Assembly: GCA_016214985.1 (NCBI GenBank) | Contig: JACRMM010000046.1 | Location: 1-64,000, forward strand | Direction: 5' to 3' | DNA length: 64,000 nucleotides | Origin: Deltaproteobacteria bacterium | GTDB lineage: Bacteria > Desulfobacterota > Deferrisomatia > Deferrisomatales > JACRMM01 | Shown: in pieces, positions 1 to 8,680 of the stretch | Layout: every line of letters begins with the position of its first letter | Position numbering within the stretch: position 1 is the first letter of the stretch | The notes under the pieces: generated by a model | What the model was told of the DNA's origin: nothing | Database searches by the model: none | The model's input: the letters and a program-made list of their open reading frames with translations, nothing else | Made by a program: the position numbers and the translations under genes

Positions 1-357
1 ATACTAGCACTAGCTGCGACCTATAATAGCCAAACATGGCAATTTTACTTGGGCAACCGCGAACGCCTCCCGGTTCACCCCAGCGACATTCGCGGGTGCC
101 CCTGGGGAGGGCGCTCCCGAAAGTCCGACAGGCTCCTAGGGCACAACCTGCGTCTGGAAGTGATCGCCGAGGGCGTGGAGACCGACGAGCAGCTCCTCTT
201 CCTGCGGGAACGGGGCTGCGACGAGGCCCAGGGGTACCTCTTCAGCCGCCCGGTGCCCGCCGACCGGCTCCCGAAGTTCCTGGCCGACCGCATGACAGGA
301 CTCCTTGGCCCCAGCAGCGCCCGCCGTTCCTCCTCTTCTCTCGAACGCACCGCCTGA
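1..357 (+). pseudogene. EAL-domain (c-di-GMP phosphodiesterase) C-terminal fragment at window edge
   Basis: The reading frame is open from the first base of the window and ends in TGA at 355-357. Only the part from about 136 onward looks like a known family: VIAEGVET, then [16 protein letters not shown], the hallmark C-terminal end of EAL-domain cyclic-di-GMP phosphodiesterases. The residues encoded before 136 do not match the EAL fold, which should show the DDFGTG and KIDRSF blocks there, and the first ~50 bases are unusually AT-rich. The gene is therefore either broken or joined to unrelated sequence just inside the window. It could also be the genuine end of a gene starting upstream with a frameshift. 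Catalytic residues are not present in what is visible. Confidence 0.6.
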
Positions 358-629
358 CCCCACCGGGGCCGCGTCGGGCAAGGGGGGCTGAGACCCTCGC
401 CCTGCCGCCCGCCCGCCTGCCAAGAACTTCTTCCATAGAAGTGAACTTGCGCCGGCTTCCTTCCATGGTAACGTCGCTACCTTCGTAGGCTCTGCCCAGC
501 GGCAGAGCGGCCCTCTCTGCGGCAGTTCGAATCCTCGGTCCAAGCGAGGCCTGAGACGAACTCCGCCCGTACCTCCCGGGCGGTCGATAGTGCTGCGGAC
601 AAACCATGAAGACAGAGAAGGAACAGACG

Positions 630-2792
630 ATGGCAGACACCGGCCAGCCCTCTCACGGGGCCGCCCACAAATGGAAATTCTTTCGGGCCAGTGGCTTCGA
701 TCAGGTTCGCCTGGACACCGGAGCGGACCTCCTGGCGCTCGACCAGCTGGACCGGAAGCTCTGGTTTGCGCTGAGCTGCCCGACCCGCGGCGTGGAGCTG
801 GATGCCCGGACTCTGGCGCTCATCGACACGGACCAGGACGGCCGGATTCGCGTTCCCGAGATCCTGGAAGCCGTGAAGTGGGTCGGGGAAGTCCTGAAGA
901 ACCCCGACGACCTCACGAAGGGTGTCGACGGGCTGCCCCTCTCGGCCATCGACGACGGGAACCCCGAGGGCAAGCAACTCCTCGCCTCGGCGAAGCAGAT
1001 CCTCGTCAATCTGGGCAAGGCGGATGCCTCCGTCATCACGATCGACGACACCGCCGATACGGCGCGGATCTTCGCCCAGACCCTCTTCAACGGCGACGGC
1101 GTCGTGCCGCCGGAGGCGGCGAAGGACGATGCGGTCAAAGGGGTGATGAACGACATCATCGCCTGCGTGGGCTCCGAGCCCGACCGGAGCGGCCTCGCCG
1201 GGATCACCCAGGCGCAGGCGGACAAGTTCTTCTCCGAGGCTCAGGCCTACGCCGACTGGGCGGCTCGGGCCGACGCGGAGCCCGCCGCGACCCTCTCGCT
1301 GGGAGACCGGACGGCCGCCGCTGCCGAGGCACTCAAGGCGGTCCAAAGCAAGGTGGACGACTACTTCGCGCGATGCGACCTCGCGGCCTTTGACCCCAAG
1401 GCCGCCGGGCCTCTGAACCCCGCCGAGGCCGATTACTCGGCTCTAGCGGTCAAAGAGCTCGCCGCCGAAGGCGACGCGGTTCGCGCGTTCCCCGTGGCCC
1501 GGGTCGCGTCGGGACGGCCGCTGCCGCTCAAAGAAGGCCTGAACCCGGCGTGGAAGAGCGCGATGGAACGCTTTCGCGACGAGGCCGTACGTCCAGTCCT
1601 CGGGGACAAGGAGAGCCTCACGGGAGAGGAGTGGGCCTCCCTGGTCGCCCGGTTCGCCCCCTACGAGACCTGGATGGCGGAGAAGGCGGGGGGCGTCGTC
1701 GAGGCCCTCGGGATCGCCCGGGTGAGGGAGGTCCTCGCCGGGGGGATGAGAGAGGCGGTGACCGCCCTCATTGACCAGGACATGGCCTTGAAGCCGGAAG
1801 CCGACGCCATCGCCGGGGTGGAGAGGCTCGTCCGCTATTGCCGGGATCTCTACCTCCTGCTCAAAAACTTCGTTTCATTCCAGGACTTCTACACCCGGAA
1901 GGCCAAGGCCAGCTTCCAAGCGGGCACCCTCTACCTGGACGGCCGAGCCTGCGAGTTGTGCGTCCGCGTGGACGACATGGCCAAGCACGGCGCCCTGGCC
2001 ACCCTGAGCCGCACCTACCTCACCTACTGCGACTGCAGCCGGAAGGGCAGCGCCGAGAAGATGACCATCGCGGCCGCGTTTACCGACGGCGACTCGGATC
2101 AGCTGCTGGTCGGCCGAAACGGCATCTTCTTCGACCGCAAGGGGCAGGACTGGGACGCCACGATCGTAAAGATCGTCGACCACCCCATCAGCATCCGGCA
2201 GGCGTTCTGGGCCCCCTACAAGAGGGTCGTACGGATGATCTCCGAGCAGGCCGAGAAGATCGCCGCCGCGCGAGCCAAGGCTGGGGAGGACAAGGCGGCG
2301 AAGGTGATCGCCGACGCCGGAGCTCACGTCGAGGCGGGCAAGGTGCCCGCTGCCCCGGCACAGCCCTTTGACGTGGGCAAGTTCGCCGGCATCTTCGCCG
2401 CCATCGGCCTCGCCGTAGGTGCGATCGGCACCGCCCTCGCCGCGGTCGCGACGGGTTTCTTCAGCCTGGCGTGGTGGAAGATGCCGCTCGCGCTCGTCGG
2501 CGTAGTGTTGGCGATTTCGGGCCCCTCGATGCTCCTGGCCTGGTTCAAGCTACGGCAGCGAAACCTCGCCCCCATCCTCGACGCCAACGGCTGGGCGGTG
2601 AACACGCGGGCGAAGATCAACATCCCCTTCGGCGCGGCCCTTACTTCGGTGGCCGCCCTGCCGGCCGGGTCGGAGCGGTCCCTGGTCGACCCTTTCGCGG
2701 AGAAGAAGAGACCTTGGGGGCTCTACCTCGTCGTGCTCATCATCGTCGTGACCGCGGTGGTTCTGTGGATCAGGGGCTACATCCCCCGATAA
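630..2792 (+). CDS. Conserved hypothetical membrane protein with an EF-hand loop
   Basis: This encodes a 720-residue protein starting at the ATG preceded by AAGGAACAG; an in-frame ATG at 606 lacks a good ribosome site. A canonical 12-residue EF-hand loop (DTDQDGRIRVPE) lies at about residues 66-77, which suggests calcium binding. A long soluble region follows, with a CELCV and a CDC cysteine pair near residues 435-470. The C-terminal quarter has hydrophobic segments at about 585-605, 615-640 and 698-716, so the protein is probably anchored with its large domain on one side of the inner membrane. I recognise a conserved proteobacterial family but no assigned function. It stands alone between the EAL fragment and a DUF481 gene 58 bp downstream, with which it may be co-transcribed. 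Confidence 0.85.
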   Translation: MADTGQPSHGAAHKWKFFRASGFDQVRLDTGADLLALDQLDRKLWFALSCPTRGVELDARTLALIDTDQDGRIRVPEILEAVKWVGEVLKNPDDLTKGVDGLPLSAIDDGNPEGKQLLASAKQILVNLGKADASVITIDDTADTARIFAQTLFNGDGVVPPEAAKDDAVKGVMNDIIACVGSEPDRSGLAGITQAQADKFFSEAQAYADWAARADAEPAATLSLGDRTAAAAEALKAVQSKVDDYFARCDLAAFDPKAAGPLNPAEADYSALAVKELAAEGDAVRAFPVARVASGRPLPLKEGLNPAWKSAMERFRDEAVRPVLGDKESLTGEEWASLVARFAPYETWMAEKAGGVVEALGIARVREVLAGGMREAVTALIDQDMALKPEADAIAGVERLVRYCRDLYLLLKNFVSFQDFYTRKAKASFQAGTLYLDGRACELCVRVDDMAKHGALATLSRTYLTYCDCSRKGSAEKMTIAAAFTDGDSDQLLVGRNGIFFDRKGQDWDATIVKIVDHPISIRQAFWAPYKRVVRMISEQAEKIAAARAKAGEDKAAKVIADAGAHVEAGKVPAAPAQPFDVGKFAGIFAAIGLAVGAIGTALAAVATGFFSLAWWKMPLALVGVVLAISGPSMLLAWFKLRQRNLAPILDANGWAVNTRAKINIPFGAALTSVAALPAGSERSLVDPFAEKKRPWGLYLVVLIIVVTAVVLWIRGYIPR

Positions 2793-2850
2793 AGGGGACC
2801 GGCGCGCCGGCGGCCGGCCCCGTGTCAGAGTCGAGAAAAGGAGGGAACCC

Positions 2851-3594
2851 ATGACCTTGCATCGATGGCTGCGTGTCGTTGCCGCTGTTGCCCTCGGGGC
2901 GGAGGCGTTTCCCGCCCGCGCCGAGGAACCGAAATCGCCCTGGAAGGCGCAGGCGGCGGCCTCCTACGCCCGGACCTCCGGAAACACGTCCACCCAGACC
3001 GTCGCCGCCACGGCCGAAGCGGCCTACGAACCCAATCCGAACCGCTACTACGGCAAGGCGGGTTGGATGTATGGCAAGAACGAAGGTCTGACAAATACGA
3101 ATAAGTACTACCTGGACGGACGGTATGAGAGGACGATCACGGACCGTCTCTTTGGTTTCGTGAATGCCAACTTCCAAAAAGATAAGTTTTCTGGATATGA
3201 CTATCAGTGGTATGTGGGCCCTGGGTTGGGTTACGAATTCATCAAGACGGACAACCACCACCTGAAGGGTCTTGCTGGAGTATTGTACTCCTACGACAAG
3301 TTCCCGCTGGGTGATAGTAAGGATCACGACTCCTACGCAGCTGGGCTGGCGTCTGCCGAGTATGAATGGAAGATCACGGATACGATCAAGTTCAAGGAGG
3401 CTGCGGACTACCGGGTTTCCTTGAAGGATACGAACGTGTATTTCATCAACTCGAACACGACGCTCGAAGTCAAACTGGCAGCCAATCTAGCCCTGGGCCT
3501 CGGCTACCTCGTCAACTACCGCAACGACCTGCCGTCCAAGGATCTCAAACACACCGACACGACGTTCCTGTCGTCGCTCATCGTCACGTTCTGA
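2851..3594 (+). CDS. DUF481 (YdiY-like) outer-membrane beta-barrel protein
   Basis: A 247-residue protein with an N-terminal signal peptide ending near FPARAEE, followed by alternating aromatic/polar strands (KAQAAASYARTSGNTSTQT, YYGKAGWMYGKNEG, QWYVGPGLGYEF) typical of the DUF481 family, called salt-induced outer membrane proteins in E. coli (YdiY). The family forms a small beta-barrel in the outer membrane with an unknown cargo. The terminal residues LSSLIVTF end in the C-terminal Phe expected for BAM-dependent insertion. The ribosome site AAGGAGGG lies just upstream of the ATG. The middle of the gene (about 3060-3480) is clearly less GC-rich than either end, perhaps because barrel strands favour Tyr/Asn/Lys codons. 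Confidence 0.85.
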   Translation: MTLHRWLRVVAAVALGAEAFPARAEEPKSPWKAQAAASYARTSGNTSTQTVAATAEAAYEPNPNRYYGKAGWMYGKNEGLTNTNKYYLDGRYERTITDRLFGFVNANFQKDKFSGYDYQWYVGPGLGYEFIKTDNHHLKGLAGVLYSYDKFPLGDSKDHDSYAAGLASAEYEWKITDTIKFKEAADYRVSLKDTNVYFINSNTTLEVKLAANLALGLGYLVNYRNDLPSKDLKHTDTTFLSSLIVTF

Positions 3595-3921
3595 GGCCTC
3601 TTTCGCCATCTCTCCGGTCGGGCACACGGGCGCCGACCCGAGAGATGGCGGATTGCCGCCCAAGGCAGGCGCGGCGCTCTGGATTGCCGCTCGCATTCCG
3701 CGAAACTCTCCCTACAACGCTTGGAAGGTCGGGGGTCTGCTGGCTTTGCCGCATTCGGCCTTTCGGGATGAGCCGCGCGGCGATGCGACGCCTGGCACCT
3801 GAGCGTCGGAGGAGAAGTTCGAATTCGGGGTTAACTTCCGGGCCAGTTGTCCGATCTGTGTAGTAGGGTAAGGCTCTCAATCGCAGGACGGACATCCGAC
3901 GGAAGGATGAGGGAGACGGCG
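3595..3921. other. Intergenic region, 327 bp
   Basis: Apart from the stem-loop at 3604-3650, this stretch contains two close direct repeats of GGATTGCCGC (about 3650 and 3682) and no credible gene. An AT-richer part at 3830-3880 may hold the promoter of the next gene, but I cannot define the boxes with confidence. Confidence 0.4.
3604..3650 (+). terminator. Long stem-loop after the DUF481 gene
   Basis: CGCCATCTCTC at 3604-3614 pairs with GAGAGATGGCG at 3640-3650, and GGTCGG pairs with CCGACC inside it after one mismatch. It starts 9 bp after the stop codon. No T-tract follows, so it may act as an mRNA 3' stabiliser or a weak terminator. Confidence 0.55.
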
Positions 3922-4428
3922 ATGGCAAAGGACCCGATCAAGACCGCGCTCTGGGGCATGCTCGTCGGAAACATTGAAAACATGGGAATTCTGCCCGCGC
4001 TTCAGGGCGGGGAGATCATCGCCGGGGCGCTGGAAGGGGAGACGCCCCTCGAGAAGCTCGCGCAAATCGACGGCGAGGACAACTACGAGATCGTCGAGAA
4101 GAACGGCTTCCGCTACGTCATCCTGAAGGAGTGCCCTTTTCGGGCCATCTACAAGGACATCCCCGCCTGGGGTGAGAAGCCGATGAGGCTCGTCCAGGCA
4201 TACAACAAGAAGGACGACGGAGGGGGAGCGCTCCATCCCCTGTGTCTGGTCCACAAGGGCGCGCGGACTGCGCTCAGGGCGGGTGTCATCAGCCTCGGTT
4301 GCCGCAGCGGGGCGACCGGGAAGATCGAGATTGCCGAGAAGGCGCTGCTCAAGGCATCGATCACGAAGGAAGAGGCGCTTGGCATGATCGAGGGCAAAGC
4401 CTGCCTCTTCGCCATCAAGGCCGGCTGA
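3922..4428 (+). CDS. Hypothetical cytoplasmic protein with conserved-looking cysteines
   Basis: A 168-residue protein starting MAKDPIKTALWG, chosen because GAGGGAGA sits 5-10 bases upstream; the frame is open further 5' but without a ribosome site. There is no signal peptide or membrane segment. Cysteines fall in KECPFRAIYKD, HPLCLVHKGARTAL, SLGCRSG and GKACLF, a pattern that could bind metal, haem or an iron-sulphur cluster, though no standard motif is complete. I do not recognise the family. It stands alone, in the same direction as its neighbours, with long flanking gaps. Confidence 0.75.
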   Translation: MAKDPIKTALWGMLVGNIENMGILPALQGGEIIAGALEGETPLEKLAQIDGEDNYEIVEKNGFRYVILKECPFRAIYKDIPAWGEKPMRLVQAYNKKDDGGGALHPLCLVHKGARTALRAGVISLGCRSGATGKIEIAEKALLKASITKEEALGMIEGKACLFAIKAG

Positions 4429-4725
4429 GCTCGGCCGTCTCGCTCGGATCTTGCCTCGTCGGCCCAAGCCGCCGGTTTCTCGGTTGCTCGGCTTCTTAAT
4501 TGCTTCGGCGCGGCGCTTCCTGTGTCTCTGAGCGACCCGCACGGGCAGCGGAGGGTCGTCTCCGGCACGCGTCCGGTGCAGGCCGGCCGCCGCCGACCCC
4601 AGGAGCACCACCTTCAGAGGCAACCCGGAATCCATGACCTCTTCGACGGCTCGCCGGAAGCGGGTGAAGGGGTGCGGAGCGCGCTTCGCGACCCCGCGCC
4701 AGGTGGTGAGGGACGGGGGCAGGTC
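4429..4725. other. Intergenic region, 297 bp
   Basis: No gene, clear promoter or terminator could be supported here. The frame of the downstream gene stays open back to 4522, but the encoded residues are low-complexity Arg/Gly/Pro and there is no ribosome site, so I treat this as leader sequence. Confidence 0.35.
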
Positions 4726-7392
4726 ATGTCGGAAGCCGCCGGCGCCGAAAAGAGGACGGTATCAAGTCGCCAACCGCCCTCCCGAGGATCGCCCGAAGTG
4801 CCGATGCCCCCCCTTCCTGCCGACGCCGAACGCGAGCACGCCGCCCCGGGCCTGCCTGGGGCCGACGGGGAATTCGCGTTCGGGGGCCCATCCCTGTCGG
4901 AGTTGGACGACGACTTCTTCGGCCTCGCGCTGGCGCAGGGAGAGGAAGGGGACGGCGAGGGACTGGGTCTCGACGAGGACCCCGGGGGGCTGGGGTCTGC
5001 CTTTGCCTGCGTGGCCGAGAACCATCTGCGGCCGGTGCGCGCGTTCCTGGAGGGGCTGCGGGCCGCCCCGGCCGCGGCAGAGCAGGTGCGGCCGCTGCTG
5101 CCGCCCCTCGAGACGGTGATCGAATCGGCGCGCTCCATGGGCATGGAGGGTCTGCGCGGCCGCGTACGGACGCTGACCGCGCTGCTCCGGGGGACCCTGG
5201 AGAGCGGCGCCCGCGAGATCGACGGATCGCTGCGCGAGGCAGTGCTGCGGGCCTGGGACGGCTTGGCGGAGGACCTCCCCGAGCCCAGCGGGATGGAGGC
5301 GGGAGCAGACCCCCTGGACGGGTTGCTTCTCCGAACGCTTCTTCGCCTCGTCCCGGCCCTCGACGCCCACTCCCTCGACCGGATCCTCGGCGCGGGGTTC
5401 ATCTCGCCGGATGCCCTGGCCGCGGCCGCACCCCGCGACCTGGCGGCGGTCACCGGAATCGCACCACACCTGTGCGAGGTCGGCGTCCGTCTGGCCGGTG
5501 CCTACTGCGACGGGAGGAGAGAGCGCCGTGCCTTGGGTGCCCCGGCCGACTGGCTCCACCTCTTCGAGCCCAAGCTCGCGGAGCTCGAGCGGCTTCACCG
5601 GCAGCTTGACGAGGGTGGGGAGGGCAGCCGCACGGGTCGGCGCCCGCTGCGACGCGAGCGGCAGCGAGCGGCCCTGGAGATCGAGATGCTGCTCGTCGAG
5701 ATGGGGCAGCTACGCCTCCTCTTCGACCTGCAGAGGCAGCGCTTTGGGCGCCGGATCGAGAAGCTCCGCGACTTTGCCGCGGGCCTTCGACGGCCGGCCC
5801 TGCGCGACATCCTCGAGCGCCGGGCCGCGGGGGAGAGCCTTCAGGGCGTCGACTTGTGCGATGAGCAGCTCGAAGGCATCTCGCTCGCGGGCTCCGATCT
5901 GTCCGGGGCCAACCTCACCGGTGCCAGCCTGGCCGGCGCCGACTTACGTGCGGCGGTCCTCGTGCGCGCCTGCCTGCGGGAGACGTTCCTTCAGGGAGCC
6001 GACCTGACCGGCGCCCAGCTCGTGGGAGCCGTGCTGGAGGGCGCATGCCTGGCCAACGCCCGGCTGACCGCCGCGGACCTGAGCTTTGCCGGCCTCGAGG
6101 GGGCCGATCTGGAGGGGGCGCACCTGGGGCACGGCTGCCTCCGCCGGGCGCGTCTGGCCGATGCCAACCTGGCCAAGGCGCTCCTCGCGGACGCCGACCT
6201 GCGGGGAGCGGACCTGGCCGATGTCGATGCAGGAGGCGCCGACTTACAGCGGGCCGATCTGCGCGGCGCCGTGCTTCGGGGAGCGAGCCTGAAGGGCTCT
6301 GACCTGAGAGGGGCCGACCTGCGCGGCGCGGACCTTCAGGGGGCGAGCCTGGACGGCGCTCAGTTGGAAGGTGTGCAGGGTCTCGGACCCGACTCCGCAC
6401 CGGTCCGACACGAGCCGGAATCCAAGACGGCCAGAACGCACCATCCGACCCCGGCGCCGCGCGGCGCCGGGAGGCGCCGGGGACTCGCAGTGGCCGCGGT
6501 GGTCCTGGCCGCCGCCGCCGCTGCCGCGATCCTTCCGTGGAACGGCCGGGGATGCTCCCCGCGGTCGGCTCCGAACCCCTCGGCCCCTTCCGCGGCAGCG
6601 CCTGCGGCCCTGGGACCCGTTGCCGTGGCTTCGTCCGAGGTGCCTCCAGCGCCTCCGGCCCCTCCCCTCTTAGAGGCGAAGGCCGAGCGCCGGGCGGCCG
6701 CTGCCGCAGAGGTCCACTCGGCCGAGGCGAAGCCTCTGGCGGCGCCACCGGCCCCGGCCCATCGGGCACCGCCCTCTCAGGCCAAGCCGCCTTTGCCGTC
6801 ACCCAAGGTCGAAGCCGCGGCCGCCGCGGTCGAGCCGCCCAGGGATCCGACCCCGGCCCCCCAGAAACCGGCTGCTTCGGCCGGAGCGCCGGCCCCTCCG
6901 GCGGACGCTGAAGTGCCCGAGCCTCGGCCCCCGGCGCTGCCGGTCCTCTTCCGGGACCAGGCCCTCGAGCGGTGCGTGCGCCGGGCCTTGTCCCGCCCGG
7001 AGGGCCAGCTCTCCGAAAACGTCGTCGCCCAGATCTCCGAGCTCGACTGCTCCACCCCGAGACCAGGGGAACTGGATGTGGTCCGTCTGGACGGTATCGA
7101 GTTCCTCTCCAACCTCAACCGGCTCGACCTCTCGCACAACGCCGTTACCGACATCGCTCCTCTGTCTCACCTGGGCAAACTCGAGCAGTTGAACCTCAGG
7201 GGGAACTGCATCTCCAACCTCGCTCCCCTATCTCGCCTGGGCAAGCTCGAGCAGTTGAACCTCAGGGCGAACCGCATCTCCGACATCCGCCCCGTCTCCG
7301 CCCTGCCGGCCCGGTGCGAGATCGACCTGCTGGAGAACCCCATCGACGATATCGCCCCCCTCCTGACGAGAGGGCGACCGCCGGCGAGGTAG
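4726..7392 (+). CDS. Pentapeptide-repeat / leucine-rich-repeat membrane protein
   Basis: An 888-residue multi-domain protein; the ATG at 4726 follows GAGGGACGGGGG. Residues 1-370 are mostly helical, with a helix-hairpin-like stretch (DRILGAGFISPDALAAAAP) near 220. Residues about 375-548 are pentapeptide repeats of the A(D/N)LxG type (GADLRGADLQGASLDGAQ), which fold as a right-handed quadrilateral beta-helix. A single hydrophobic segment at about 585-605 is followed by a ~140-residue Ala/Pro-rich linker. Leucine-rich repeats (LEQLNLRGNCISNLAPLSRL) end the protein at about 785-885; two are nearly identical, at 7160-7215 and 7220-7275. The topology suggests a cytoplasmic pentapeptide domain and an extracytoplasmic LRR tip, hence a protein-protein interaction role. 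No catalytic motif is visible. Confidence 0.85.
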   Translation: MSEAAGAEKRTVSSRQPPSRGSPEVPMPPLPADAEREHAAPGLPGADGEFAFGGPSLSELDDDFFGLALAQGEEGDGEGLGLDEDPGGLGSAFACVAENHLRPVRAFLEGLRAAPAAAEQVRPLLPPLETVIESARSMGMEGLRGRVRTLTALLRGTLESGAREIDGSLREAVLRAWDGLAEDLPEPSGMEAGADPLDGLLLRTLLRLVPALDAHSLDRILGAGFISPDALAAAAPRDLAAVTGIAPHLCEVGVRLAGAYCDGRRERRALGAPADWLHLFEPKLAELERLHRQLDEGGEGSRTGRRPLRRERQRAALEIEMLLVEMGQLRLLFDLQRQRFGRRIEKLRDFAAGLRRPALRDILERRAAGESLQGVDLCDEQLEGISLAGSDLSGANLTGASLAGADLRAAVLVRACLRETFLQGADLTGAQLVGAVLEGACLANARLTAADLSFAGLEGADLEGAHLGHGCLRRARLADANLAKALLADADLRGADLADVDAGGADLQRADLRGAVLRGASLKGSDLRGADLRGADLQGASLDGAQLEGVQGLGPDSAPVRHEPESKTARTHHPTPAPRGAGRRRGLAVAAVVLAAAAAAAILPWNGRGCSPRSAPNPSAPSAAAPAALGPVAVASSEVPPAPPAPPLLEAKAERRAAAAAEVHSAEAKPLAAPPAPAHRAPPSQAKPPLPSPKVEAAAAAVEPPRDPTPAPQKPAASAGAPAPPADAEVPEPRPPALPVLFRDQALERCVRRALSRPEGQLSENVVAQISELDCSTPRPGELDVVRLDGIEFLSNLNRLDLSHNAVTDIAPLSHLGKLEQLNLRGNCISNLAPLSRLGKLEQLNLRANRISDIRPVSALPARCEIDLLENPIDDIAPLLTRGRPPAR

Positions 7393-7520
7393 GCCGCTCT
7401 GCGTTCCCTGAGTTGCCCGTCTCGGTCCCGGAGATACTCCGCGTACCCTCCCCGGGGTGATCCAGGGCACCGTGGGGAGTCTTGGGGTCGTCGAGAGACG
7501 CCGCCCGCCGCTCGGCGGCC

Positions 7521-8657
7521 TCACAGCCCCACCTTGCGCAGCCGTTCGAGGAAGGACGGCTTCCGTTCGTTCGCCTGGCGAAGCGCCGTGACGCGCAGCA
7601 AGAAGTCGCTCCCTTTCTTCCTTGCCGCGAGGTCTCGCAGGTCGGCAAGCAGCTCAACGGCGCGGTCGTAGCTCTTGGGCTGCTTGGTGGCGATCAGGGT
7701 CTCCACCTCGGCCCAGAGCTTCGGCTCCTTGCCGACGATGCCGTCGAGGTACTTCGCCCGGGCAGCGGCTGCCGACCGCTCCCGACGGGCCTTCTCCTTG
7801 GACCGTTCTTCGGCCTCGCGGCGCAGTCGGTCCTCGGAGTGTGCCTCCGCGGCCCGGAGGAGCTCCCCGACGGTGCGACGGGTCTCCGGAGGCGGGTTCG
7901 AAGGTTTCCGTTGCCGCAGGAACTTCTGCCGAAGCTCCTCGATCCGCGACGCGTCGGTGCCCAGCAGCAGAGTCGAGAGGAAATCGTCCTTGTCGGATGC
8001 CGGGAGCCTTGTGACCCAGGCCCTCACGTCCTCGGGCCGGGGCGACACCTCCTCGAGAGGTTGACTCGCGAGGGCCGCGACCGCGAGGAGGTCCTCGTCG
8101 ATCCGCAGGAAGTCCGCCAGGCTCTCGAGCGAGGCGCTCGGTTGTCCGAGCCCCGGCGGCACGGGCGGTTCTACGTCCTCGTCGTCCAGGTCTCCGGACT
8201 GCGCGCGAAGGAGCCAGCCCAAGTAGAGCGCCCTTACGTCGCCCCGCGCGAGCTCGGCCCGCAAGGGGACGAGCGGCGCGAGATGCCCTTGTCCCTCGAC
8301 CCACTCGCCTCCGCCCTCGTCGTCGGAGTCGAAGGATAGGATGACCTTCCCGTCCGCCTCCCGCACCGAGGCACGTCCGCCGCCGCAGTAGTCTCTGGCA
8401 ACCGTCAGCGGCAGCAGCCGCGAGGACAGGCGGAGCTTGAACTCGTGGGTGCCCCAGTTGGCCAGGTAGAGGAATGCGTCGAAGTACCGCTCCATCCACG
8501 CGTCCGGGTTGCCTTTGAAGCTGCCCCACGCGTAGTCGTTCACGAAGCTCGTCGAGGTGATGCGGGCGCGGCTCGAGTACTCCCGCAGCTCGCGCATCTC
8601 GGCGGCGGTGAGCGGCCGGTCGATCGCCTGGAACTCGTAGTACTGGTACTCGCTCAT
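7521..8657 (-). CDS. Conserved hypothetical protein, third gene of a three-gene operon
   Basis: A 378-residue soluble protein starting MSEYQYYEFQAIDRPLT. The N-terminal ~110 residues are the most family-like (LTAAEMRELREYSSRARIT, FVNDYAWGSFKG, FDAFLYLANWGTHEFKLRL). The C-terminal ~140 residues are charged and helical, rich in Arg/Glu/Ala, probably a coiled coil. I recall relatives in several bacterial phyla annotated only as hypothetical. It starts 23 bp after the HEAT-repeat gene, in the same direction, so the three genes form one transcription unit. Function unknown; the repeat-protein neighbours suggest a scaffold or regulatory assembly rather than an enzyme. Confidence 0.8.
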   Translation of the reverse strand: MSEYQYYEFQAIDRPLTAAEMRELREYSSRARITSTSFVNDYAWGSFKGNPDAWMERYFDAFLYLANWGTHEFKLRLSSRLLPLTVARDYCGGGRASVREADGKVILSFDSDDEGGGEWVEGQGHLAPLVPLRAELARGDVRALYLGWLLRAQSGDLDDEDVEPPVPPGLGQPSASLESLADFLRIDEDLLAVAALASQPLEEVSPRPEDVRAWVTRLPASDKDDFLSTLLLGTDASRIEELRQKFLRQRKPSNPPPETRRTVGELLRAAEAHSEDRLRREAEERSKEKARRERSAAAARAKYLDGIVGKEPKLWAEVETLIATKQPKSYDRAVELLADLRDLAARKKGSDFLLRVTALRQANERKPSFLERLRKVGL

Positions 8658-8680
8658 CGTTCCTCCGAAGCATGCGCTCC

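Noticed and set aside
515..555. tRNA, from GCAGTTCGAATCCTC
   Set aside because: The flanking bases do not pair as a T-stem and no D or anticodon arm exists.
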